Source: UMGS902 sp045538895 (GTDB lineage: Bacteria > Bacillota > Clostridia > Oscillospirales > CAG-272). Taken from it: a DNA stretch of 49,510 nt. The stretch is taken from positions 1 to 49,510 of the forward strand of contig JAZQEH010000077.1 of assembly GCA_045538895.1 (NCBI GenBank), read 5' to 3'. The position numbers and the translations under genes were made by a program. How positions within the stretch are numbered: the first letter of the stretch is position 1; each line of letters starts with the position of its first letter. The notes beneath the pieces are model-generated. The model did not search any database. It worked only from the letters and a program-made list of their open reading frames with translations, and was not told the origin of the DNA. This document shows positions 9,273 through 18,182 of the stretch, one piece after another.

Positions 9273-9343
9273 GCGTCTGCGTCGGCAGTACAAACCATAA
9301 ATCAGTAAACTACAAAAATGAATAACTTATCTTTCAACTTCAA

Positions 9344-12100
9344 TTATAAAACGGCTTTCTTTAAGAGATATACGATATGCTTGATACCAACTTCTTCTAC
9401 GCTGAAGAAATATTTCTCGGTATCTAAAGCGCGTTTATTTGTCATGTTTGTTGCCGCCAAAAGGGTATCTTTTATATCAAACTTGCCATCAGCATTAAAA
9501 TCTGCAACGATCAACCTACCCTTACCTATGCCGCTTGCAACATTTACTGTGAGCTTTCCTGTATTCTTCAAGGGGTTATAATTATTACTTTCTATATAAC
9601 TGATAATCGAATTATCACGAATCAGAATATTGCCCCACTTGTTGATATTAGCAGTGATATTGCCTGTGTAGTAGTTCATACCGTTCATTCCGGAGTATGT
9701 CTCGTTAGAAACGGATGCTTTTCCGCCAACGGTAAGTGTCATATTGCCGCTATATGTACCGAGAGGTGCGGTTGAGGCAAAAAGGCGGTTACCACCAATA
9801 AGCAGAGTATAACTACCTCCATTAATCTTAATGTTACAACTATTTGAAGAAGAAGCAGTTGACACTGTATCAAAATGTTCTGATTCAGAAAGATTAACAG
9901 TGCTTCTGTCGCCGTAAACAACTTTTCCCGCATAGAAGCGAAGTGTACCTATGTTTGTAAAACTTTCTGTAATTTCCACATCATTATAGTTGCCAATAAT
10001 AGTGAGGTCTGTACTTGTTCCCTTGTCCTTTTGAACAAGTTTGAAGTTATCAAGTTTTGTATCGCTACATAAGAAAATAAGGGAGCCCTCACCTGAAATC
10101 TGAAGTGTTGCACCAGTACCCTCACCCTTGATTGTAAGCTTTGTCATTCTTAACGGAGTGTGAAGGTTTCCTTCAAACGTAAGCGTGCCGACAATATGAA
10201 TAGTTGCGGTAGATGCGCAACGGCTAAGAGCATATTCAAGGTAGGAAATCGGATCATCCTTGGTACCGGCACCAAACCTTGTACCGCTATCGGATACGTA
10301 GATATCGGTCATATTCATGCTCGGATTGCCGTAGTTGCCGCTCTTTATCGCATTAAAAAGATATGTAGCATAAACATCATAGCCTTCGTCATTGGGATGA
10401 ATACCATCCTTAAGATAGGTTGAAGGAGATGCTGAGTATTTGGGATAAAGGAGTGCGTAAAGGTCAATAAATGAATACTTTCCGCTATCAACCGAATTAA
10501 GGTCGGTTGCAATGCGCTTTTGAGTCGGACGGACAACCGAAATTGCACGTACTCTCTTTTCTGCAGTAAATGTCGTAAGGGGAGAAATAGATGTAATAAA
10601 CACCTTATCTACATCAGGATTGTCTCCATGCTCCTTTATGAGATTCTTATAGCGAGAGTAGTACTCATTGAGCGCTCCGTTAGAGCGTCCCGCATACACA
10701 GCATCGTTTATACCAAGAGCAAAAACATAGATGTCTGCGCCTGATTCCTCAAGACCGATAGGATATGCAAGCAAATCGGGATAGTAACGTATCGCCATAG
10801 GGCGCATACCGCCGCTACAACAACCAAAATTTGAAACGATAATATCCTGTCCGTCCGCAAGTGCCTTTTCGAGATATTTTGCAGGATAGGATTTAAGAAG
10901 TCTGTCTGTTGAGCTATGTCCCTCGGTGATAGAGTCGCCGATAAATGCAATTCTCGTAGGCTCAGTATAGTTTTTTGTCGCACCGTTAACCTTATCAAAC
11001 CGTTTTACTTTAATTCCGATATCTGTAGGATATGTAATGGACGCAATCTTATTCTCCCCCGAATATGCTTTGACCTGTGTTGCATCGAAAACAGTTCCGC
11101 TCTTGAAGGTACCACCGGTAATTTCAACTGTAACATTACCTCTTATCAGTTGAGCAAATCCGGGTTCCATATATCCTGCAACAACCGCTCCGCCGTTAAA
11201 GGTGCCGCCAGTAATTTTAAGGCTGATATCTCCGTCTGCTGCATAATACTTTCTGTCTGATGCAGTAAGTGTGGATACATATGTGGCTCTTGAACTTACT
11301 TGTCCTTTTCTGCCCAAAAGGTAGATAGGCATGTTAAAAGTACCGCCGTTGATAGTGAGGGAGCCGCCCTCAGCCAAGATACTCATACCGGAAAGACTGA
11401 ATCCATTTGTATTATTGTTAGGCTTAAGCGCCTTTGAATAGTCACCTGAAACACCGAAAGTACCGCCATTGATAGTGACAGTGATAGGGGCCGCAATAGA
11501 ACCAACTACCGAGTCGGAAATTCCGTCTGCCTCTGTGCGGTGATTGCCGCACTCAAACCGAGTAAAGGTGCCGTTGTTTACCGTGATTGAATAAGGAAGA
11601 GTTGTAACAGCCGCTTTGTTATTATCGGACGAACATATAACTCCGCCGTAATAACTAAACGAAGCTTTTGTACCACCGCTTGTTGTCACCTTGAAGTTCT
11701 TTGTAAATACAACACTGTTAAAACCTCCAACAAAACTGCACGCCGCATTGGTTGCAATATCTATCGGCATATCAAAGGTGAATTTGTTATTGTTGGTATT
11801 CTTTCCAAGAGTGGTTCTGCCCGTAATAATCATTTTTGCACCGTTTTTGGCGGTGATAGTGAGGTCACCTGACTGTTCGGGAATAGTTACACTTGCGCGG
11901 GTTGTGTTGCCTACAAGCACAATGGTGCCACCTTTGCCACCAAGTGCCTCAACAGCCGCTTGCAAGGTACCGAGAGGCTTGCTCTCGGCAGTTCCGTCAC
12001 CGGTACCGCCGTCTTTAACATAGACAGTTGCAGCGGATGCCGCTACTGCAAACAGTACACAAAGTGTTATGGCTAAAAAAAGCTTTACAATTTTTTTCAT
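9344..12100 (-). CDS. Secreted beta-helix protein with SGNH/GDSL esterase domain and partial dockerin
   Basis: The start was set at ATG 12100 (GGAGATAAAT upstream; the longer frame would begin with GTG inside the Shine-Dalgarno region). It has a signal peptide (MKKIVKLFLAITLCVLFAVA). Residues ~25-375 form a pectate-lyase-like beta-helix module (VYVKDGGTGDGTAESKPLGT, then repeated ITVTINGGTF/LTINGGTF rungs). An SGNH hydrolase domain follows at ~383-590: block I GDSITEGHSS with nucleophile about S390, block III-like GIND, and DGIHPND with D565/H568. A second beta-helix module covers ~600-850. The C-terminus has one dockerin-like loop (ADFNADGKFDIKDTLLAAT) but no recognisable second loop. Family members deacylate esters, often acetyl groups on polysaccharides; the substrate here is unknown. 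It lies 52 bp behind the cohesin-like/dockerin gene, so it is probably co-transcribed. Confidence 0.88.
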   Translation of the reverse strand: MKKIVKLFLAITLCVLFAVAASAATVYVKDGGTGDGTAESKPLGTLQAAVEALGGKGGTIVLVGNTTRASVTIPEQSGDLTITAKNGAKMIITGRTTLGKNTNNNKFTFDMPIDIATNAACSFVGGFNSVVFTKNFKVTTSGGTKASFSYYGGVICSSDNNKAAVTTLPYSITVNNGTFTRFECGNHRTEADGISDSVVGSIAAPITVTINGGTFGVSGDYSKALKPNNNTNGFSLSGMSILAEGGSLTINGGTFNMPIYLLGRKGQVSSRATYVSTLTASDRKYYAADGDISLKITGGTFNGGAVVAGYMEPGFAQLIRGNVTVEITGGTFKSGTVFDATQVKAYSGENKIASITYPTDIGIKVKRFDKVNGATKNYTEPTRIAFIGDSITEGHSSTDRLLKSYPAKYLEKALADGQDIIVSNFGCCSGGMRPMAIRYYPDLLAYPIGLEESGADIYVFALGINDAVYAGRSNGALNEYYSRYKNLIKEHGDNPDVDKVFITSISPLTTFTAEKRVRAISVVRPTQKRIATDLNSVDSGKYSFIDLYALLYPKYSASPSTYLKDGIHPNDEGYDVYATYLFNAIKSGNYGNPSMNMTDIYVSDSGTRFGAGTKDDPISYLEYALSRCASTATIHIVGTLTFEGNLHTPLRMTKLTIKGEGTGATLQISGEGSLIFLCSDTKLDNFKLVQKDKGTSTDLTIIGNYNDVEITESFTNIGTLRFYAGKVVYGDRSTVNLSESEHFDTVSTASSSNSCNIKINGGSYTLLIGGNRLFASTAPLGTYSGNMTLTVGGKASVSNETYSGMNGMNYYTGNITANINKWGNILIRDNSIISYIESNNYNPLKNTGKLTVNVASGIGKGRLIVADFNADGKFDIKDTLLAATNMTNKRALDTEKYFFSVEEVGIKHIVYLLKKAVL

Positions 12101-12152
12101 ATTTATCTCCACATAATATCGATTCTTATTATTCTCTCTTAAACAGTTGGAA

Positions 12153-13451
12153 TTACAAAGAAAGAAGTTTCATTACACGAAGCACATCAATAAGCGTGGC
12201 TTCGCCGTCACCGTTAAAATCTCCGTTTTCAACAGTCCTACCGTTGAGAATTGCACCAATAAGTTCCAAGATATCTAAAACGTTTACCTTGCCATCCATA
12301 TTGACATCTCCAACAGTTTCCTCTACGACAATATACTTACCGTCTACCAAATCAACCTTAAATCCTTCCATAACATGATCAGAAGGATCGGTAGAGAAAA
12401 CGCCTCCCTTAATATTTATTGAACCGTCCTTTTCAACAAGGAATCCATCCTTTTCTGTAATAAATGTACCGTCGTTTATAGTGAGAGAACCAGACACGCA
12501 AATGCCCAATGCTCCAACCTCAAAACTGCCGTTTTCAATAGTAAGGTTTCCTGTCACATAAAACTCACAGTTGTCATCAAAAACGAGAGTCCTGTCAGCA
12601 ATGTCCCATGTTTCAAAATCGGTTACGGTAATACTCTCAAGCACAACGATAGTATCACCCGCCACTGCCGCAGAAAAAGCGTCTGCAAGTGTTTCATACT
12701 TAACTCCGTTGATTTCAGCTACTGCCGCAAGAGCAGGAATTTCTTCGGTATAAACGTCACCACAGTTTGCGCAGGTGTAGGTCTTAACACCTACTTCGCC
12801 AGGTCTTGCCGGAGGATCGACTACACCATCATAAGCATGACCTGTAGCGAGAACATGATTTGCTACATAGGTATCACCACAAGAGCATGTGTAAGTGGTA
12901 TAACCGCCATCGGTACATGTAGGCTCTGTTATCACCGCTTTGTAACTGCAAGTATGTACTGTTATTTTTGCCGATTCTGCTACAGTTTCAATATCTTTTA
13001 ATGCAGCATTGCAGGTTTCAATCGATTCAACAGTAATAACTGCTCCGTTTTTTACAGTATCGGATACTGCAAAGGTAAATTCAATAACCGATTTATTAAC
13101 AGTCGCATCAGACGCTGACATGTTAATAAGAGTGGCTTCGTAAGGAACAGTTACTGCCTCTTGAGCAATGATAGCCCATCCGGTGGAGCTTGTACTTGCT
13201 TTTGCAACTACAGGCTTAACACCGGTGAGTGTGAAGCCTTCGGGCGCATTTACCCTAAAACGGGTTGCAACAATAGGAGTAGTCGCTTTAACCGAAACAG
13301 TTACCGTTACAACTCCATCGGTTACTGTTGCCGGAGCTGCAGATACAACAACCGGAGCAGAAGTATCCGCTGCACTAATATGAACAGTTAAGACAAGTGC
13401 GCTGACAAGTATGCAAACAGCCAGCATAATGTTAAGATTTCTTTTAAGCAT
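12153..13451 (-). CDS. Small secreted protein: cohesin-like domain, CxxC repeats, beta-helix, dockerin
   Basis: ATG 13451 is preferred because AAAGGGA lies 5 nt upstream, inside the longer frame. The signal peptide is LNIMLAVCILVSALVLTVHI. Residues ~28-165 form a beta-sandwich domain resembling cohesin or Ig-like folds (VTVSVKATTPIVATRFRVNA, then PEGFTLTG). Related domains occur in the proteins at 14134-18180 and 31093-36042. Two CxxC repeats follow at ~165-245 (TYTCSCGDTY, TYTCANCGDVYTEEIPAL), probably metal-binding. A short beta-helix segment covers ~250-375 (LTIENGSF, LTINDGTF, INIKGGVF). A full dockerin ends the protein (GDVNMDGKVNVLDILELIGA, NGDFNGDGEATLIDVLRVMK). No catalytic domain is seen. 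If the first domain is a true cohesin, this could be an adaptor. It precedes the SGNH gene by 52 bp. Confidence 0.85.
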   Translation of the reverse strand: MLKRNLNIMLAVCILVSALVLTVHISAADTSAPVVVSAAPATVTDGVVTVTVSVKATTPIVATRFRVNAPEGFTLTGVKPVVAKASTSSTGWAIIAQEAVTVPYEATLINMSASDATVNKSVIEFTFAVSDTVKNGAVITVESIETCNAALKDIETVAESAKITVHTCSYKAVITEPTCTDGGYTTYTCSCGDTYVANHVLATGHAYDGVVDPPARPGEVGVKTYTCANCGDVYTEEIPALAAVAEINGVKYETLADAFSAAVAGDTIVVLESITVTDFETWDIADRTLVFDDNCEFYVTGNLTIENGSFEVGALGICVSGSLTINDGTFITEKDGFLVEKDGSINIKGGVFSTDPSDHVMEGFKVDLVDGKYIVVEETVGDVNMDGKVNVLDILELIGAILNGRTVENGDFNGDGEATLIDVLRVMKLLSL

Positions 13452-13640
13452 TATGTTCCCTTTCATATATTATATATTATACATTAGATTTCATATTCAA
13501 CTCGAGCTAAGAAAATTTATATTTTTCTATTGAACGGGTTTACATAATATATTATACACAAAAAAAAGCATAAATTCCATAAAAAAATTGTGCAAAGCGG
13601 TATAAAATTTAAAATATTAAATTTTGAAATATTTATACTT

Positions 13641-13802
13641 TTACGGTTCACGGATTCCATGTCCTTGATGACAAGTCAAGCCATATATCCAAGAACGTGA
13701 AAGGCGGCAGTTACACGCCGCCTCCACCAGTCAATATCACGGAAAATGTGAATTTAGCAAAAGAACCGTATGAGCAAGCTTTGCTTGCCATACGGTTCTT
13801 TG
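13641..13802 (+). repeat. Intergenic repeat A, copy 3, with terminal hairpin
   Basis: Shared blocks are GATGACAAG, CCATATA, CGTGAAAGGCGGC, AGTTACACGCCGCCTCCACC and TCAATATCACGG, then GTGAATTTAGCAAAAG into the hairpin. GGCGGCAGTTACACGCCGCC at about 13706-13725 can itself fold as a 6-bp stem. The 3' two thirds is nearly identical to copy 1. It lies in the 680-bp gap between the genes starting at 13451 and ending at 14134. Confidence 0.75.
13761..13800. terminator. Hairpin closing repeat A copy 3
   Basis: AAGAACCGTATGAGCAAGC (13761-13779) pairs with GCTTGCCATACGGTTCTT (13783-13800) with only a small mismatch. The loop is TTT. It is likely to stop transcription coming from the gene at 14134-18180 and works on paper in both directions. 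Confidence 0.6.
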
Positions 13803-13817
13803 CTTTGTGTAGACAGT

Positions 13818-14079
13818 ATCGCCATAAAGTGTGGATTTTCGTGGATTTGCTAAAATAAAACTGCAGTTCGTCCAGTCGATAGTCGTCATATGGCACTTGA
13901 GGTAAACTTTGTTAAGGAAAGCCATAGACATAAAATTTACACTTCCCTGTTTCGTCAAGCCAATCCTTGGCGAAAGCTGTGCTCACCCATTTTGGTGACT
14001 ACCGAATCTCCATTGCCCTTATACTCCTTTTCACTTGCTCGGCTATAAACTATACCTCCGAGCAGGTGTTATGGCGATA
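13818..14079. repeat. Inverted-repeat-bounded block, possible MITE
   Basis: TATCGCCATAA at 13818-13828 has an exact inverted copy TTATGGCGATA at 14069-14079. The termini begin and end with TA, as expected of elements that duplicate TA on insertion. An internal hairpin, CACTTGCTCGG (14032-14042) with CCGAGCAGGTG (14058-14068), abuts the right end. The interior on the minus strand shows only fragmentary open reading, so no transposase is encoded. It could be a non-autonomous element or a structured RNA. Confidence 0.45.
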
Positions 14080-14133
14080 TAAATTTACTTTGTAAAAGTC
14101 TCATTCCTTAGGAATAAGAAATCGTTTCATAAA

Positions 14134-17100
14134 CTATTTAACAATCTGTTTAAATATACGTATTGCATCAATAAGGTTAAGAACTCCATCACCGTTCATA
14201 TCTGCATTAGCAACTACTTCATTGTTTACAATCGCTTTAATAAGTTTGAGTGCATCATGAACAGTAACAACACCGTCGCCGTCAATATCACCGCGAAGAA
14301 TTCTTTCATCGGACACAGTCACTGTCGCACTGACAGGAGTTGCAATAAGCATCTCGCGATTTTCGTTGTAAACCTCGGGCACTGTAAGTTCAAATACATA
14401 ATCGCCTGCCATAACTGTTTCGGCTACGGAATATGTAAGCGTAAAATCTGTGTTTATATCAGCATTTGCACCTGTGGCGCTGAGAAGTGTGACACCAGAA
14501 CCGTCATCTGATACACCTACATAGAAGCCGTCAGCCTCAGCAGCGGTTGCACCTGTGAAAGTAAAGCCCTCTGGAGCGCTGACATTTATCTGCGCCGCCG
14601 CAATTTCAGATGCATTTACCGAAAGAATAACGCTTACTGTATCACTATCCGTCGCAACGCGTGAAAGCGCAAAGCGGATATCGCCCGTAACCGTGTCAGA
14701 GTTTTCGCCGCAAGCGGTACATTCGTATGTGCCGTCTGCCTTGGCAAGATAGATATGTGTTGCATCTGTGCAGGAGTATTCATACTCTTCGGTATAACTT
14801 CTGCCGCAAGAGCAAGCATAAAGCTTTGTTCCATCGCTACCGGGGGTTGCCGCTAATGTGACCTTTACACTGTCATATACGCACTCGTCGGTCACGTTTT
14901 CTGTTACTACCTTAAGCGCATTTGCTGCATTCTGGAAAGCAAGCAGCTCGGTTACCGAAGTGGCAAAACTATGCGTACTGTAGTTTAACTCAATATTCAT
15001 GGGAGTATTGTTTGTTGCAAACATGCCATACGCATAGAATGTAAACGGAATCGTTACAGGGCGTGTACGTCCGTCTGTCTCGCTTGAGACATTAATAACC
15101 GTGTTTTCGGCATTGCGGATATAGTAATTTGTACCAATCGAAGCATTATCAAAGAAGTTAAGCGTCTGCTTCTTGAGTGATGCGGTAGAATCCGCATATC
15201 CTACATTATAGTCGCCAGTACGGCCTTGATTTACCTTGGCATCACCGTAAAGATTTACGGTAGCCTCACAATTTGAAACAGGGGTATTCTTATATGTGCT
15301 TGATGTAGACATTGTGTAAAGAACCCCGATATCCGCATCTGTCGCATTCAAAGTTGTTGTTTTATTTAAAACAGCAATACCGTCTGCTCCGAATGTACTT
15401 CCAAGGTAAATATACGAATAGAAACGAGTCTTGTTAAAGCTACCCGCAGTGTTTCTTGCAAGCGTTGCAGCCTCAGTAATTGTAAGGGTTGCACTTGCCG
15501 CGGCGCTGTCGTTTTGGGTAATCTTGTGCGAACCTAAAACGATATGTGCAAATGCGTTATTGACAGCTTCAATTTTACCGAATTCTACATTGTTCCAGTT
15601 GCACTCGATAATGTATGCATAAGCACCGTCAAAGCTTATATTATCAAACTTTGTATCACCGCCGAGGGAAATAATTCTGTTTGCAGAAATCTTAAACCCG
15701 CCGCGTATATATCCATCGTCTGCGTCAAATCCGCTTATGGTAATAGTTTTTGTATGTGCAGGAATTTCGATATCTTCATCAAGTACATAGCTACCGCAAA
15801 TAACAACTGTACCACCTACATTTGCAATGCGGCTAACCGCTTCCTCTACAGTTGCTACTGCTTTTTCTGCTGTTGTGCCATCGCAAGCATCATCACCGTT
15901 TGCCGATACATAGATTGCAGGAGCATCCGTCTGCTCTATCTTTGTATCGCATGCGGTGCAGGTGAAATAATACTTGCCCTCTGCATACTGCCATGTATAG
16001 TTCTCACTTGCATGATTATCTGCATCGGGAGTATTGTCGGTCTTTGTCATTTCCGCAATGCTCTCCTGACAAATCGAGCAGTACCATGTGTAAGAAGCAC
16101 CATTTACACACGTTGCTTTAATACGCTCTACCCACTCTCCGCTTTCATGCTCACAAGCAGTAGGAGCACCGCAGTTATCACAGATTTCATCTGCGTTATT
16201 ATCGGGATGAGTACCTTTTATCTTAAGGCAATAATATTTATAAGGCTGAACTTTATCTGCACCGTTGATAGTTGCTGCAAAAGCAACGGCACCGTCTACT
16301 CTTGAATCTGCATAGACATTAAGGGTAAAATCATGTCCGCGAACATCAGCCGAACCAGTTCCAATTACCGCTGAACCCTGAACGACAATATCTACATCAA
16401 ATCGACCTTCTACGCCTGCCGCCGCATGGCCAACAGGACGGTATGTTGCTATGCTGTCAACATCGCCGTCAAAAATAACTGTAGCAGTTACGCCGTCGCC
16501 TCCGTCATAATTAAGCGAACCTGTCACAAGTGTGCTTGTAAATTTAAGTATATCATCGGGGTTTGTCTTACCTATCGTCATTTTGATGGTACCCGAATAG
16601 GCACCGTCAAGGAAACGATTGCCGCCGCCAACTGCATAGTATGTACCTGAGCGGATCGTAATATCGGTAGCATATCCCGTGGCAGGAATATCACTGTTTG
16701 AGTTAAGGCTGCTTTCATATCCGCCGACAAGGTGAATATCCGAGCCTTTAACGGTTATTCCCTCGTCCATTACGAGCTTGTGCTCCTGTGCCGCAAGCAC
16801 AAGTGCTTTATTATTTGAAATAGTAATATTTTCAAATATCATATTACCGCCGAGAAGGAGACGTCCGTTTGTAACCAATGTTCCGCCTTTTACAGTAATC
16901 GTATCATAAAAAACAGGAGTTATATAATTCTCTGGAATTTCAGCACTGTCAAGAATTATAACAGTTGCGTCCTTGCCGGAGTTCGCTGCGCACTGCATAG
17001 CATCGGTAAAGTTTTTGAAAGGCGAGCTCTTTGAACCAATATCGGTATTTCCGTCTGTAAGCTCAAGTCCGTTTTCAGAAACATAAACCGTATTTGAACC

Positions 17101-18180
17101 GGTGACATAAAAAACTGCAAGCTCAGGTGCATGTCCGTCTACAACCACCCAATTTTCTGTAAGTCCCGGAAAATTTGCCGCAACAGTTTCGTCCTCGACA
17201 TAGGTTTCATTGGGCTCCGAATAACCTACCGAGTCATATGTATAACTGTCTGTAGAAGAATAGTAGCAATAGGTCATTTGCCCTGCGCTATACGTTGCCT
17301 TAGAGGTAGCACCTGCGATAGGACGCACATATGTGGATCCACCACTGGTAACAGATCCGCTATTAAAGCAACGGGTTAGTGTATATGCATAATTCTGATT
17401 GTTACCGGTTCCCATAATGCCGCCAACAACCTTTTGTGCCGCATAGACAGAACCGGTGTTAAGACAATCCCGCAAAGTACACATATTTGCAGATGCAGAA
17501 TAAACTCGCCAGAAGCCGACGATACCGCCGATGTATACTTGTCCGCTGACAGAGCCGGTATTCATGCATTGTTCAAGAGTAATTGTTCCACCTTTTTGTG
17601 TGCTGATTGCAAGGATACCGCCTGCATAATTACCGGTACTGGTTATTGCCCCCATGTTTTTACAACCGGAAATATACGCTGTACCTGTACCGGCATCAAT
17701 GCGTCCGACAATTCCTGCTGCAGAGACTCCACCGCTTACCGTGCAACGGTTGATACAGTTTCGAACAGTTATAGACGCACCGTCAACTCCACCTACAACT
17801 CCTGCAATATAGCTGCCGGTAGAAGAAACTATACCGGAAACGGTGAGATTTTTAATTGTAGCGTTTGATACGTAGCCAAAAAGTGCCACATAGTTGGTGG
17901 TGTAATCGGTGAGTGAAAGTCCGTTTATAGAGTATCCGTCACCGTCAAAAGTTCCTGTAAACGGAGTGGAGGTATTACCTATAGGTGCCTGCGTAAGACC
18001 GCCCACAGCATCCGAAAGGTCGATGTCTTTAGTTAGCGTATAGTCGTCTGCCCACATTGAAGGTGTGTTCATAAGTGTGAGCATATCATCTGCCGAGGTT
18101 ATTACTGCAGCATTTACAAATATTGAAAGAGAAGCTACGAGCAAAGAAAAGCATATCGCAAAAAGAATTCTTTTTCTCAT
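14134..18180 (-). CDS. Large secreted beta-helix surface protein with cohesin-like domain and dockerin
   Basis: The first ATG (18186) overlaps the stop of the preceding gene. ATG 18180 is better spaced from the AAAGGAG (7 nt) and starts a clean signal peptide (MRKRILFAICFSLLVASLSI). Order of modules: GLUG-type beta-helix ~28-340 (ITSADDMLTLMNTPSMWADD, FTGTFDGDGYSINGLSL, repeated NTGSVSG rungs); beta-helix module ~360-660 opening VYVSENG; CxxC repeats ~675-745; a second beta-helix module ~755-1080 opening IYVSANGDDACDGTTAEKAV; another CxxC pair near 1127; a cohesin/Ig-like domain ~1160-1290 (INVSAPEGFTFTG); dockerin ~1297-end (GDIDGDGVVTVHDALKLIKA, NADMNGDGVLNLIDAIRIFK). No glycosidase signature is seen, so it may bind rather than cut. 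It is the last gene of the LysR-adjacent cluster and is translationally coupled to the metallophosphoesterase gene. Confidence 0.9.
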   Translation of the reverse strand: MRKRILFAICFSLLVASLSIFVNAAVITSADDMLTLMNTPSMWADDYTLTKDIDLSDAVGGLTQAPIGNTSTPFTGTFDGDGYSINGLSLTDYTTNYVALFGYVSNATIKNLTVSGIVSSTGSYIAGVVGGVDGASITVRNCINRCTVSGGVSAAGIVGRIDAGTGTAYISGCKNMGAITSTGNYAGGILAISTQKGGTITLEQCMNTGSVSGQVYIGGIVGFWRVYSASANMCTLRDCLNTGSVYAAQKVVGGIMGTGNNQNYAYTLTRCFNSGSVTSGGSTYVRPIAGATSKATYSAGQMTYCYYSSTDSYTYDSVGYSEPNETYVEDETVAANFPGLTENWVVVDGHAPELAVFYVTGSNTVYVSENGLELTDGNTDIGSKSSPFKNFTDAMQCAANSGKDATVIILDSAEIPENYITPVFYDTITVKGGTLVTNGRLLLGGNMIFENITISNNKALVLAAQEHKLVMDEGITVKGSDIHLVGGYESSLNSNSDIPATGYATDITIRSGTYYAVGGGNRFLDGAYSGTIKMTIGKTNPDDILKFTSTLVTGSLNYDGGDGVTATVIFDGDVDSIATYRPVGHAAAGVEGRFDVDIVVQGSAVIGTGSADVRGHDFTLNVYADSRVDGAVAFAATINGADKVQPYKYYCLKIKGTHPDNNADEICDNCGAPTACEHESGEWVERIKATCVNGASYTWYCSICQESIAEMTKTDNTPDADNHASENYTWQYAEGKYYFTCTACDTKIEQTDAPAIYVSANGDDACDGTTAEKAVATVEEAVSRIANVGGTVVICGSYVLDEDIEIPAHTKTITISGFDADDGYIRGGFKISANRIISLGGDTKFDNISFDGAYAYIIECNWNNVEFGKIEAVNNAFAHIVLGSHKITQNDSAAASATLTITEAATLARNTAGSFNKTRFYSYIYLGSTFGADGIAVLNKTTTLNATDADIGVLYTMSTSSTYKNTPVSNCEATVNLYGDAKVNQGRTGDYNVGYADSTASLKKQTLNFFDNASIGTNYYIRNAENTVINVSSETDGRTRPVTIPFTFYAYGMFATNNTPMNIELNYSTHSFATSVTELLAFQNAANALKVVTENVTDECVYDSVKVTLAATPGSDGTKLYACSCGRSYTEEYEYSCTDATHIYLAKADGTYECTACGENSDTVTGDIRFALSRVATDSDTVSVILSVNASEIAAAQINVSAPEGFTFTGATAAEADGFYVGVSDDGSGVTLLSATGANADINTDFTLTYSVAETVMAGDYVFELTVPEVYNENREMLIATPVSATVTVSDERILRGDIDGDGVVTVHDALKLIKAIVNNEVVANADMNGDGVLNLIDAIRIFKQIVK

Positions 18181-18182
18181 TT

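Noticed and set aside
13711..13958. Two overlapping short open frames on the minus strand within the repeat A copy 3 region
   Set aside because: They overlap in different frames, read straight through the terminator hairpin and repeat body, and have no ribosome binding site. Better explained as non-coding repeat sequence.
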